NCBI RefSeq assembly: GCF_012844365.1 | Contig: NZ_CP051626.1 | Span: forward strand, 1,674,001 to 1,738,000 | Direction: 5' to 3' | Source: Brevibacterium sp. 'Marine' | Lineage (GTDB): Bacteria > Actinomycetota > Actinomycetes > Actinomycetales > Brevibacteriaceae | DNA: 64,000 bases | Shown here: positions 55,107-63,358 of the stretch, piece after piece | Numbering within the stretch: the first letter of the stretch is position 1 | Layout: each line of letters starts with the position of its first letter | Program-made: the position numbers and the translations under genes | The notes under the pieces: model-generated | The model's input: the letters and a program-made list of their open reading frames with translations, nothing else | The model's database searches: none | What the model was told of the DNA's origin: nothing

Positions 55107-55142
55107 GAACCGGGCGGGTCTCACGCGAGTCCCGCCCGGTTC
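55107..55142 (+). terminator. Terminator of tpx
   Basis: Perfect 12-bp stem GAACCGGGCGGG with its complement and a 12-base loop, 40 bases after the stop. It is followed by a T-rich GCTTTCTG. Confidence 0.85.
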
Positions 55143-55231
55143 GCTTTCTGTCAGCAACGTGTGCCGATACGAGTCGTTGCCTTGTTTGCCAACAGGCAGC
55201 ACATGCCAATAGCCGGCACATGCCGACGTGC

Positions 55232-55948
55232 TCACATGTCGATGACGGTGATCGGCAGGGCATAGTCGACGCCGGCGAGTTCTCCACCGCTCGTGGTGAT
55301 TCCGGGAATCATGTCCTTCGGTGCCGGATGGTCGCCGAGCGCGTTCAAATAGACCTTGTGCGCCTCGAGGGAGCGCACACCACGATTGACGTGCTCGGCC
55401 GTGAGCGCCACGGCGTGTGTGGGCTGTCCTCCGTTGATGAGCAGTCGATCCGCCTTCCACGCTTCGAGTCCCTCGTACTTGAGGTCGGTGAAGACCCAGG
55501 GATTGTCGGCATCGCGGATCGCATCGACGGTGGCGACGCCGGCATGGCGATGGTCGACATGATTGAGTCCCCACTGAACCTTGAGGTCGAAGGTTGTCAC
55601 GACGACCGCGTTCGGTCGGAACTCACGAATTTTCCGCGCAATCGCCTTTCGCAACTCGTGCGTGGATTCCAGCAGACCATCCGGGAAGTCGAGGATCTCC
55701 AGATCGTCGACGCCGACCATATTGCACGCCCGACGCTGCTCATCCGCGCGCAGCGGTGCCACCTCCTCAGGGGGCATATTCCGGATCCCCGCCTCCCCGC
55801 GGGTGAGCAAGAGATAGGCGACCTCCTTGCCTTCATCGGTCCATTTTGCCACTGCCGCCGAACCGCCGTATTCCATATCGTCGGGGTGCGCGACCACGCA
55901 GAGCACACGGTTGATATCAGAGTCATCGAAAAGCGGGATCTCAGTCAT
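55232..55948 (-). CDS. PIG-L/LmbE-family deacetylase
   Basis: A 238-aa zinc deacetylase. The metal triad is seen in VVAHPDDMEYGG and GLNHVDHRHAG, typical of PIG-L/MshB. Members remove N-acetyl groups from sugars or thiols (mycothiol MshB/Mca, bacillithiol BshB). The length is shorter than Mca (about 290 aa) and close to BshB-like proteins, so the substrate is open. Transcription is opposite to the lipoprotein gene at 56050. The roughly 160 bases between the tpx terminator and its stop show nothing. Confidence 0.88.
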   Translation of the reverse strand: MTEIPLFDDSDINRVLCVVAHPDDMEYGGSAAVAKWTDEGKEVAYLLLTRGEAGIRNMPPEEVAPLRADEQRRACNMVGVDDLEILDFPDGLLESTHELRKAIARKIREFRPNAVVVTTFDLKVQWGLNHVDHRHAGVATVDAIRDADNPWVFTDLKYEGLEAWKADRLLINGGQPTHAVALTAEHVNRGVRSLEAHKVYLNALGDHPAPKDMIPGITTSGGELAGVDYALPITVIDM

Positions 55949-56049
55949 GATTCCAGGCTAGGCGGCAGCTCGCAGTTGCGCTAGAGAGCGGGGACGGGTA
56001 CGCGATTGGGTACGATATGGATGACCCACGGATCGAGTGAAGGCAGACG

Positions 56050-56715
56050 ATGATGAACAGACCACTCGTAGCGGTGACTCTGGCCCTGGGGCTGGTTCTC
56101 ACCGGATGTTCGGCGTTCCGGGTCAGCAGCTCGGACGATGCGGGATCCAAGCCGGCAAACGTGGGGATCGGTGACGGGCAGTCACCTTCGCCGACAGCAA
56201 CCGGTCCGACGATTCCCGATGGCATGAGTGAGACCACTGTCGAACTGGGTGGACAGTGTCCCGTCGAAGTCAGCTTGGCCTTGAGCGCTGACTGGGCTGA
56301 CGGGTCCGGATACGACGGATATCGACTCTATGAAACCGATTCCGGAGCGATCATCACGGTCAACTGTCTCGATGATGACGAGTCGACACCACAAGCATTG
56401 GTGGACAAGGCACGAGAGCGGATGTTCAGCACTTCGGGATCATCCATGGGCAGCGAGTCCACCGGTTCACTCAGCGGGGGAGAGTACTGGGTCTTCCATG
56501 GCACGCTGGCTCCCGACGATATGCGAGCAGTCGACAAGGAAGATTCCGTGATCTTCGGTGCCGTTGCCGGAATATCCGTCGAGGGTCGGCTTTTCAAGGT
56601 CAGCGTCGACATGCTCGCGCAAGCCGATGACACCGAGGCGCAGGACCAGTTCAGACAGATGCTGCCGACGGTTCGCCTCGACGATCAGGTGCTCAAAGCC
56701 CCAGACCTGCGCTGA
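56050..56715 (+). CDS. Lipoprotein of unknown function
   Basis: A 221-aa lipoprotein with lipobox GLVLTGC (lipid Cys near residue 20). A Ser/Pro/Thr-rich spacer leads to a compact domain with two internal cysteines (GGQCPVEV, VNCLDDD), likely a disulfide. No known family is visible. It is divergent from the deacetylase and convergent with the flavoprotein gene, sharing 31 bases with its 3' end. Confidence 0.65.
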   Translation: MMNRPLVAVTLALGLVLTGCSAFRVSSSDDAGSKPANVGIGDGQSPSPTATGPTIPDGMSETTVELGGQCPVEVSLALSADWADGSGYDGYRLYETDSGAIITVNCLDDDESTPQALVDKARERMFSTSGSSMGSESTGSLSGGEYWVFHGTLAPDDMRAVDKEDSVIFGAVAGISVEGRLFKVSVDMLAQADDTEAQDQFRQMLPTVRLDDQVLKAPDLR

Positions 56716-57920
56716 GCCTGCCGACCGTCGGACATGCGTTTGAGCAGTTCCCGGGCCGCAATCCTTCCCGCTCTGGTGGCTCCGACCGTAGAACTGGCTG
56801 ATCCGTAGCCGACGAGGAACAGCCGCGGATCGTCTTTGACCGCGACCTCGGTGTCCATGGAGATCCCGCCATCCGGTGTGCGAAGACGCAGCGGTGCAAG
56901 GTGTTTGAGCGCCGCCCGGAACCCTGTATTCCAGAAGATCACGTCGATCTCTTCGTCTCGTGGTTCGTCGAATGGAGCCCATGACTCGGGCACTGCCAGA
57001 TGGTCGCTGGCTGAAGGACCGAGACCCTCCGCCGAGGTCGGAGGTTCGGAGTCGCCGATTCCGGGGAAGTGGACACCGTGCGGAAGGATGCGGTCGAACA
57101 TGCCGCGAGAGACCAGAATTCCCGAGTCGATTCCGACTCGGAATTCGCGGCGGATCGGCAGTCCGGTGGTTCGGACGACGCTGGCAGGGGCCATACCGGA
57201 CAGTGTTCGCTCCCGGACGGCCCGTTCGACTTCGAGGCCCCACTGGCCGTCGAATTCTCTGGACGTGAAGTTCGGGGGACGGCGTGTGGCCCAGAGAGCG
57301 TCGGTCACCTCGGCGAGTTCGAGAAGAAACTGGGTGGCGGAGATTCCGCCGCCGACGACGAGTGTGCGCAGTCCCCGAAAGTCTTCGACGTCTCGGAAGT
57401 TCACGGTATGCAGCTGGTGGCCCTCGAACTCGCCGATGCCAGGGACGAAGGGGACGTAAGGCTGGGTCCAGGTGCCGGTCGCGTTGATGAGAAAGTCGGT
57501 GGAGAGCGTCACCTGTCCGCCGTCGATGGTGGCAACGATGGTGAACCGTCCCTGTCCGGGTTCTTCGGACCGAACGGTCTCCACTTCAGCCGGGCGGATG
57601 ACACAGAGTTCGAGCTCGCGTTCGAAGCGGGAATAGTAGTCGGACACGACCTGCGAGGCGGGGACGTTCGGGTCGGGACGTCCGAGAGGGAATCCAGGCA
57701 GGTCGGAGATGTGGTTGGTGGTGCCCAAGGTCAGGGAGTCCCACCGTTCGCGCCAGGCTCCACCAGGGCCCTCTCCGGCATCGAGGATGATGAAGTCTTT
57801 GCCCGGTGCGAGGCCGTCGCGCCAGAGATAATGTGCTGCGGACAGTCCGGCTTGGCCCGCGCCGATGATGACGATCGGCCAATGAGAATCGATCAGGAGC
57901 TCGTTGATTCGGCACACCAT
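56685..57920 (-). CDS. FAD/NAD(P)-binding monooxygenase-like flavoprotein
   Basis: A 411-aa FMO/CzcO-like flavoprotein. It has the FAD motif IVIIGAGQAGLSAAHYLWRDG, the GGAWRERW segment, the NADPH motif LVVGGGISATQFLLELAE and the DVIFWNTGFRAALKHL block. Such proteins are N- or S-oxidising monooxygenases or thioredoxin-reductase-like. The frame is open to 57965, but the ATG at 57920 (MVCRIN) is preferred. It overlaps the lipoprotein gene tail-to-tail by 31 bases. Confidence 0.85.
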   Translation of the reverse strand: MVCRINELLIDSHWPIVIIGAGQAGLSAAHYLWRDGLAPGKDFIILDAGEGPGGAWRERWDSLTLGTTNHISDLPGFPLGRPDPNVPASQVVSDYYSRFERELELCVIRPAEVETVRSEEPGQGRFTIVATIDGGQVTLSTDFLINATGTWTQPYVPFVPGIGEFEGHQLHTVNFRDVEDFRGLRTLVVGGGISATQFLLELAEVTDALWATRRPPNFTSREFDGQWGLEVERAVRERTLSGMAPASVVRTTGLPIRREFRVGIDSGILVSRGMFDRILPHGVHFPGIGDSEPPTSAEGLGPSASDHLAVPESWAPFDEPRDEEIDVIFWNTGFRAALKHLAPLRLRTPDGGISMDTEVAVKDDPRLFLVGYGSASSTVGATRAGRIAARELLKRMSDGRQAQRRSGALST

Positions 57921-58010
57921 GTGGCCATTGTTCCAGGTTACTGTCGTCAAGGTCTTACTGCCCACACGTATGCGATGTTCTGATCAATTCCGGCCGACGT
58001 TCTTAGGGCA

Positions 58011-58892
58011 TCATCGAGCAGATCTGGCGCAGTCTGGCCCGCGGGGATTGGAATAGCAGTCTTCGTCGACGAGGTAGCGGTGATAACGGTAGACCTCGAT
58101 GCCGATGTCGTTGCTGGCGACGTGAGCGAATCCGTCGATAGGAAGCCAGGGGCCACCGTCGACGGAGAATTCTCCGCTGAATGTTGCAGTCATCGAAGCC
58201 GACACTTTGCCCGATTCTTGGTATTCGTGTCCGATCTGTGGGGCGCCGCCAGGCAGCGGCCTCGCACCCTTCGCGGTGGTTGCCGTGCCCGATCCGTCTC
58301 CGAAGTCCCAGTTGAAGCGCTCTGGGGTGACTTTGACTTTGACGGCATAGGTCAGCAGTGTCATGTCGATATAGCTGACATCGGTGTCCGTCCAGAAGGC
58401 GGCCGGTTTACCGACGACGGCCCAATCCTTTGGCCAGGCGTAGATTGTGGGTGCCGGAATGTCGAAGTTCTGAAACTGCGATTCCGGGATGTGCGTCGGG
58501 GGATCGGGCCGAGCCGGAGCGCCTCCGCCACCGCCTCCACCGCCGGGGCCGGGTTCGCTCACGCACAGATAGCCAACCTCTTCCGTCGGACAGTCAGGCA
58601 GTCCACCGCCGCCACCTCCGCCGCCGCTACCGCCACCTCCGCCGCCGCTACCGCCGCCTCCGGAGCCGCCGCCATTGCCGCCTCCGCCAGAGCCGCCACC
58701 TCCGGAGCCACCGCCACCGCCAGAGCCACCGCCACCGCCAGAGCCGCCCCCGCCGCCTGGGGTGTCAGCCGAGCAGCTATTGATATTTCGCATATCGCAG
58801 GTAGGAGAAGCCAACGCAGGTGGCGGCAGAAATAATACTTGGGCCAGGACAACTGCGAGGAACACACCCAAAAGAGCATTCGCCTTCAACAT
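58011..58892 (-). CDS. Secreted Gly-rich protein with PKD-like domain
   Basis: A 293-aa exported protein. The signal ends near ALA-SP (residue 29). Residues about 45-97 and again near 115-124 are almost pure Gly with Ser, a flexible or adhesive spacer. The C-terminal part has a PKD-type FNWDFGDGSGTATT and GHEYQESGKVSASMTATF. The GGN-type repeat DNA (about 58590-58750) can slip. Its start overlaps the upstream lipoprotein stop by 7 bases, so both are one operon. Possible roles in the cell surface or pili are inferred. Confidence 0.75.
   Translation of the reverse strand: MLKANALLGVFLAVVLAQVLFLPPPALASPTCDMRNINSCSADTPGGGGGSGGGGGSGGGGGSGGGGSGGGGNGGGSGGGGSGGGGGGSGGGGGGGGLPDCPTEEVGYLCVSEPGPGGGGGGGGAPARPDPPTHIPESQFQNFDIPAPTIYAWPKDWAVVGKPAAFWTDTDVSYIDMTLLTYAVKVKVTPERFNWDFGDGSGTATTAKGARPLPGGAPQIGHEYQESGKVSASMTATFSGEFSVDGGPWLPIDGFAHVASNDIGIEVYRYHRYLVDEDCYSNPRGPDCARSAR
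58592..58758 (-). repeat. GGC/GGA/AGC trinucleotide-rich tract
   Basis: Coding-strand runs of glycine codons broken by Ser codons, giving the SGGGGG units of the Gly-rich protein. The repeats are of unequal length and slippage-prone. Confidence 0.8.
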
Positions 58893-59524
58893 TTGCGTTC
58901 TCGAAGGGTTTGTTCCGTGACTTTCCAGTTGCCAGATTCTTTGTAGATGTTGTGTTCCATTGTCACCAGCTCATCGCTATTGGGTGTTTGCGATTCGTCC
59001 TTTGGCAGCAATGACCACTTCGAAAGGTCGAAACAGAAGTGGACTGTGACAGCAGTGGGTGAAACAGATCCCGCCTCGGACTCAACTTTCTCTATTTCGA
59101 TATTGCTGGGGGTGACGTCGCCGGTGAATCTATACGATCCATCTTTGATGACCTCAACATCTCCGTTGACGGATTTCAGCGCTTCACCATCGGCGTATTC
59201 TGGAAATTCATCTGCGGCGGCGAAATCCCCTGAATAGGCCTTATTGACTGTCTGAAAGTACCCGACGAACGCCACCAACGCGCCCTCGACGGCCTTCTTC
59301 TCCTCTTGATCGAGGTCGAGGTCGGTTTCGTAGTCGGGGATGGCCACCTCGGTGGGGTCATCAGTCGCCCCTCCGTCCGACTGCTGCGCAGGCAAGGTCG
59401 ACGTCGGTGCGGCTACCGGGGAATTATCGGCGCAGCCGACGACCGAGACCAAACTCAGCGCGGAGAATACGGCAACGAATACTTGGGCAGGTCGACGATA
59501 CGGTCGGGACGATCCAGTTCTCAT
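58886..59524 (-). CDS. Lipoprotein of unknown function
   Basis: A 212-aa lipoprotein with the N-terminal LVSVVGC lipobox. A short spacer (TSTLPAQQSDGG) is followed by a conserved-looking domain with AVEGALVAFVGYFQTVNKAYSGDF and the end GNWKVTEQTLRERKC, which recalls the NTF2/SnoaL-like lipoproteins of actinobacteria. It is coupled to the Gly-rich PKD protein by a 7-base overlap. Function is unknown. Confidence 0.7.
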   Translation of the reverse strand: MRTGSSRPYRRPAQVFVAVFSALSLVSVVGCADNSPVAAPTSTLPAQQSDGGATDDPTEVAIPDYETDLDLDQEEKKAVEGALVAFVGYFQTVNKAYSGDFAAADEFPEYADGEALKSVNGDVEVIKDGSYRFTGDVTPSNIEIEKVESEAGSVSPTAVTVHFCFDLSKWSLLPKDESQTPNSDELVTMEHNIYKESGNWKVTEQTLRERKC

Positions 59525-59685
59525 TCCACGCCTCTGTGGTCTGCAACTGCGGCGCGACCCGGTCGGTCGACACCCGGATTCCCTACATTATTCGACAGGC
59601 ACGCTTTTTAGAACAGGCGAAGTCGAATCTGTGGATAACTCACGTCCGAGTGCGTGGACGCATGTGTCTTTCGGCGACTACCCCA

Positions 59686-60273
59686 CTATATGTTTGCAGC
59701 CTTTGCCGCCTTGGCCGCAGCCTTCTGCTGCTTCTTGAAGGCACGCACCTCTTGCAGAGTGACGTCATCGCGGACATCGGCGATCGAACGGCGGGCATCT
59801 GGGTCTCCGTAGTCACCAGCGGCCTTCTGCCAGCCCTCGGCCCGAAGTTCGAACTGCTTGCCGAGCAGGGCCAGGAAGATCTTGGCCTTCTGATCACCGA
59901 AACCGGGCAGCTTCTTCAGACGTTTGAGCACCTCAGCGCCGCTGGGATCACCCTCAGTCCAGATCGCCTCGGGATTCCCGTCGTAGTCGTCGATGATGGC
60001 TGCCGCGAGCTTCTGCACGCGTCCGGCCATCGACTTCGGAAACCGGTGCACCGCGGGAGTCTGCGCGAAGATGTCGAGGAAATCATCCGGATTCATCTCT
60101 GCGATCTCGTCGATGTCGAGATTGCCCAGTCGTTCAGCGAGCTTGGCCGGACCCGCGAAGGCACTCTCCATGGTCACCTGCTGATCAAGCAGCATTCCGA
60201 CGAGCAGGGCGAAGCGGTCTTCGGCCAACAGCGCATCGGCCTTCGGGTCTCCAGACAGGAACAGTGAAGTCAT
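59686..60273 (-). CDS. HhH-GPD base-excision repair protein
   Basis: A 195-aa protein with the helix-hairpin-helix and glycosylase core. VGMLLDQQVTMESAFAGP is the first core helix, and LKKLPGFGDQKAKIFLALLGKQF is the HhH motif. It lacks the FeS loop of Nth/MutY, and a clear catalytic Lys/Asp pair is not certain. The C-terminus is a basic Ala/Lys helix (KKQQKAAAKAAKAANI). It is divergent from the YchJ gene. Confidence 0.85.
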   Translation of the reverse strand: MTSLFLSGDPKADALLAEDRFALLVGMLLDQQVTMESAFAGPAKLAERLGNLDIDEIAEMNPDDFLDIFAQTPAVHRFPKSMAGRVQKLAAAIIDDYDGNPEAIWTEGDPSGAEVLKRLKKLPGFGDQKAKIFLALLGKQFELRAEGWQKAAGDYGDPDARRSIADVRDDVTLQEVRAFKKQQKAAAKAAKAANI

Positions 60274-60326
60274 GTCCCCATCTTCGCACGCCTGCCCCTG
60301 CTGTCCACGCCCGGTATCATCGACAG

Positions 60327-60710
60327 ATGACCTGCCCCTGCTCCGGAATGCCTCCGGGTACCGACTACGACGACTGCTGCCGTCCAGCCCTCGACGGCGA
60401 AACGTGGCCCACCACCGCCGAGGCGCTCATGCGCTCCCGCTACACCGCCTTCGTCTGCGGCAACGAAGACCACCTCTTCCGCACCTGGCACGCCAAGACC
60501 CGACCCGACGATGTCGGCGTCGATGACGCCACCACGTGGCTCGGTCTCGAAATCGAGGCAACCACTGGCGGGGGAGTCGACGATTCCACCGGCACTGTGC
60601 ACTTCCGCGCGCGATTCCGGGACCACCTCGGCGATCATGTTCTCGAAGAGAACTCCTCCTTCGTCCGCAGAGCCGGCCGGTGGATGTACCTCGAAGCCCT
60701 CGAAAGCTGA
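60327..60710 (+). CDS. YchJ/UPF0225 (SEC-C) protein
   Basis: A 127-aa protein with a cysteine cluster at the start (CPCSGMPPGTDYDDCC) that matches the SEC-C zinc site of UPF0225, and the conserved ALMRSRYTAFVCGNEDHLFRTW helix. The end folds as an NTF2-like barrel (HFRARFRDHLGDHVLEENSSFVR). The function is unknown. The ATG at 60327 gives the conserved start. Confidence 0.88.
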   Translation: MTCPCSGMPPGTDYDDCCRPALDGETWPTTAEALMRSRYTAFVCGNEDHLFRTWHAKTRPDDVGVDDATTWLGLEIEATTGGGVDDSTGTVHFRARFRDHLGDHVLEENSSFVRRAGRWMYLEALES

Positions 60711-60743
60711 CCCAACCACTTCGAGATCCGACGACGGCTATGC

Positions 60744-60903
60744 CTATACTGGTGGTCGGCGCATCCAACGCCCAGCCGAGGTCGTGTTCCCAGCACACCG
60801 ACCGCATGGCGAAGGGGAGAAAATCCTCGGACGAAACCGGCACGGTGATTTCCTGACCAGGTTTCGTGCTGGGGGAGACTTGGTCGCCACAGGAAGTGAC
60901 ACC
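60744..60903 (+). other. Long structured leader ahead of the DUF2087 gene
   Basis: A TATACT-like -10 near 60744-60749 would give a leader of about 150 bases. It holds perfect complementary arms ACGAAACC and GGTTTCGT around a 24-base interval, with the nested GGCACG/CGTGC pair just inside and outside. I find no known riboswitch consensus. Attenuation or translational control is an inference. Confidence 0.3.
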
Positions 60904-61395
60904 ATGACCAAGGACAACGATTTCAAGAAACTCGTTCGCACGCGGATGACCGAAACCGGTGAGAACTTCACCACGGCCCGCACCGCGCTGATCGCCGCGA
61001 AACAGAACGCGAACCAGAGTGCAGTGCCCCGGTCGACTACCGGCCGCGGAGCCACCATCGACTCGGAGATCGCACGGTTTCGGGCGAAGACACTGAGAAC
61101 ATTCATGCCCGACGGCCGCCTCGTCGCCATTCCGACGAAACGCCGTGCCCTCGTACTCGTCCTCATCGAAGTCCTCGCCGCCATAGAACCAGACCGGGTC
61201 TACAGCGAGAAACGGCTGGGCGCCATCCTCAGTGATTTCCACCCGGACTTCGCCCTGCTGCGGCGTGAACTCATCGACTATCGGCTGCTCGAACGCAATG
61301 CCCACACCGGCGAATACTGGGTCAACCCGAACCCGCCGACTCATACAGGCTCACAAGCCCAGGAAATGGCCGGGCTCGAGGTATTTCTGCGCTGA
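60904..61395 (+). CDS. DUF2087-domain regulator-like protein
   Basis: A 163-aa protein whose C-terminal half is DUF2087: FMPDGRLVAIPTKRRALVLVLIEVLA and RVYSEKRLGAILSDFHPDFALLRRELIDYRLLER. This domain often follows a helix-turn-helix in predicted regulators. Here a short Ser/Thr/Ala-rich N-terminal part (DFKKLVRTRMTETGENFTTA) comes first and may be a DNA or RNA contact segment. The ATG at 60904 is preceded by a GGAAG. Confidence 0.75.
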   Translation: MTKDNDFKKLVRTRMTETGENFTTARTALIAAKQNANQSAVPRSTTGRGATIDSEIARFRAKTLRTFMPDGRLVAIPTKRRALVLVLIEVLAAIEPDRVYSEKRLGAILSDFHPDFALLRRELIDYRLLERNAHTGEYWVNPNPPTHTGSQAQEMAGLEVFLR

Positions 61396-61454
61396 ACCGG
61401 CGACGGCGTATCCTTGAAGCTCGAACCACAAACAGGCAGACACGAGGAGCATCC

Positions 61455-61958
61455 ATGGCCTACCACGCCGATTCGACCGATCTCGACGAAAAAGAGATTC
61501 TCAGCTGGGACATGTTCGGCCGGTCGGCGCGGGAAATGGCGCAGACCATCGCGGATTCCGACTACGATCCCGAGATCGTCATCGCCGTGGCCCGCGGTGG
61601 ACTGCTGCCTGCCGGAGCACTGGCCTACGCCCTCGGGCTCAAGCTCTCCGACGCCATCAACGTCGAGTTCTACACCGACGTCCACGAGACCCTGCCCGAC
61701 CCGATCCTGCTCGCCCCGATGCTCGACATCGAAGCGATCAAGGGTAAGAAGCTGCTCGTCGTCGACGACGTCGCCGACTCCGGCCGCACCCTGGCTCTCG
61801 TCCTCGAACTGCTGCGCAAACACGGTGCGGAAGCCCAGTCGGCCGTCATCTATGCGAAGTCCGCATCGATCATCGACCCGGACTTCGTGTGGAAGCGCAC
61901 CGATCAGTGGATCGTCTTCCCCTGGTCGGCCGAGCCTCCCGTCGAACCCAGCAAGTAA
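61455..61958 (+). CDS. Purine-type phosphoribosyltransferase
   Basis: A 167-aa type I phosphoribosyltransferase. The PRPP-binding motif LLVVDDVADSGRTL is near residue 95-108, and IVIAVARGGLLPAGALAYALG holds the PPi loop. The closest functional group is xanthine/hypoxanthine-guanine types, but the base hood at the C-terminus (FVWKRTDQWIVFPW) is diverged. GAGGAG before the ATG at 61455 supports the start. It converts bases to nucleotides in salvage, as the distant nucleoside hydrolase releases them. Confidence 0.88.
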   Translation: MAYHADSTDLDEKEILSWDMFGRSAREMAQTIADSDYDPEIVIAVARGGLLPAGALAYALGLKLSDAINVEFYTDVHETLPDPILLAPMLDIEAIKGKKLLVVDDVADSGRTLALVLELLRKHGAEAQSAVIYAKSASIIDPDFVWKRTDQWIVFPWSAEPPVEPSK

Positions 61959-61967
61959 GCTGACCGT

Positions 61968-63269
61968 ATGGAGGAGACACGGGACATCGCGGCCCCGTGC
62001 GGACGCGTGCGCGCCTACGTCAGCGAGGATGTGATCCGGGCACGAGGCATCCGCTATGCCCGCGCAGGTCGTTTCCTCCCTCCCGTCGATGAACCTCCGG
62101 TGGACGTCATCGACGGCGGTCAACCGGGCCCGGCCAGCCCGCAGCTGCGCCGCGACCCGAACGCCGGAATGACCTTCGACCAACTCGGTGGGCTTCCCAT
62201 CAGCGAAGACTGTCTGCGCGTGAGCGTGACCATGCCGAAGGGCTCCGCCACCGAGGCGGGACTTCCCGTCCTCGTCTGGATCCACGGCGGAGCCTACGTC
62301 GCCGGTGCCGGAGACGCGGAGATCTACGATCCGCACGCCCTGGCCGCCGAACAGAACATCATCGTCGTCTCCGTGACCTACCGCCTCGGAGTCCTCGGAT
62401 ACCTCGGAACCGGGCGAGACGAACACCTCAACCTCGGAGTGCTCGATCAGATCTCCGCCCTGCGCTGGGTGCAGAGGAACATCTCCGCCTTCGGAGGCAA
62501 CCCGGACAATGTCACGGTCGCCGGACAGAGCGCCGGGGCCGACGCCTGCGCTCACCTCATGATCGCCGACGGCACCGCAGGACTCTTCCGCCGGGTGCTC
62601 ATGGCCTCAGCTCCCTTGGGACTGGCCGGCGGCACGGACGCAATGAACTGGGCAATGGGGAAAGTCGCCCAGAAGATCGACCCGGCAGCCAGCATCGATG
62701 ACATTCTCAGAGCGCAGGAGGAGGTGCACAAGGCCGCCCTCGTCGGAGGCCTGCATGCCGGAATGTGCTTCGGAGTCCGCTACGGCCGGTACCCGCTGCC
62801 ATCACGAACGAAGGCAGACGAAGCCTGGGCCACAGTCGCCCCGAAATTCGACGTGCTCATGACGCGCACGGAACGGGAGATGGCCTTCTTCGCCGGCTTC
62901 GTTCCCGCGCTGCGTCGCCTCCACGACCGCACACTGACCTCCCCGATGCTCGAATCCCTCATCTCCGGCATCACGTCGGCGGTCTACACTCGGGCCGGAC
63001 GCGAATTCTACGACCGCCACCGGATGTCCGGCGGTCAGGGCGCACGCCTGCTCATCGTCTCCCGCGGGGACGGCAGCTTCTTCGACGCCGCCCACTCCGG
63101 AGACCTGCCGCTGATCTTCCCCGGCGAGATCTGGCACGATTCCTTCCTCGACTACGGTGCGACCACTGATATCGCCGGTCCCGAGCTGCGCCGGATCTGG
63201 GGAGAGTTCGCCACCTCGGGCAGCCTGCCGCGCGTGCGGGTGCCCGGACTCATCGACATCATGGGCTGA
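61968..63269 (+). CDS. Type-B carboxylesterase
   Basis: A 433-aa esterase of the alpha/beta-hydrolase fold. The oxyanion hole is LVWIHGGAYVAGAG, the nucleophile elbow is VTVAGQSAGADACA (Ser near residue 189), and the ISEDCLRVSV segment is type-B typical. No signal peptide is visible. It is 9 bases downstream of the phosphoribosyltransferase and in the same direction. The protein is shorter than the 500-aa standard, with C-terminal helices missing. Confidence 0.9.
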   Translation: MEETRDIAAPCGRVRAYVSEDVIRARGIRYARAGRFLPPVDEPPVDVIDGGQPGPASPQLRRDPNAGMTFDQLGGLPISEDCLRVSVTMPKGSATEAGLPVLVWIHGGAYVAGAGDAEIYDPHALAAEQNIIVVSVTYRLGVLGYLGTGRDEHLNLGVLDQISALRWVQRNISAFGGNPDNVTVAGQSAGADACAHLMIADGTAGLFRRVLMASAPLGLAGGTDAMNWAMGKVAQKIDPAASIDDILRAQEEVHKAALVGGLHAGMCFGVRYGRYPLPSRTKADEAWATVAPKFDVLMTRTEREMAFFAGFVPALRRLHDRTLTSPMLESLISGITSAVYTRAGREFYDRHRMSGGQGARLLIVSRGDGSFFDAAHSGDLPLIFPGEIWHDSFLDYGATTDIAGPELRRIWGEFATSGSLPRVRVPGLIDIMG

Positions 63270-63358
63270 CCTGTTCGGCTTCGCGATCACCGTCCTGCGT
63301 CCCCGGTCTGTCGTCTTTTCACAACCGCCATGTCACCGGCGTGAACTACCGTTGGACC

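Noticed and set aside
60744..60903. Cobalamin or c-di-AMP riboswitch.
   Set aside because: The conserved cores of both families are not present; only inverted repeats are seen.
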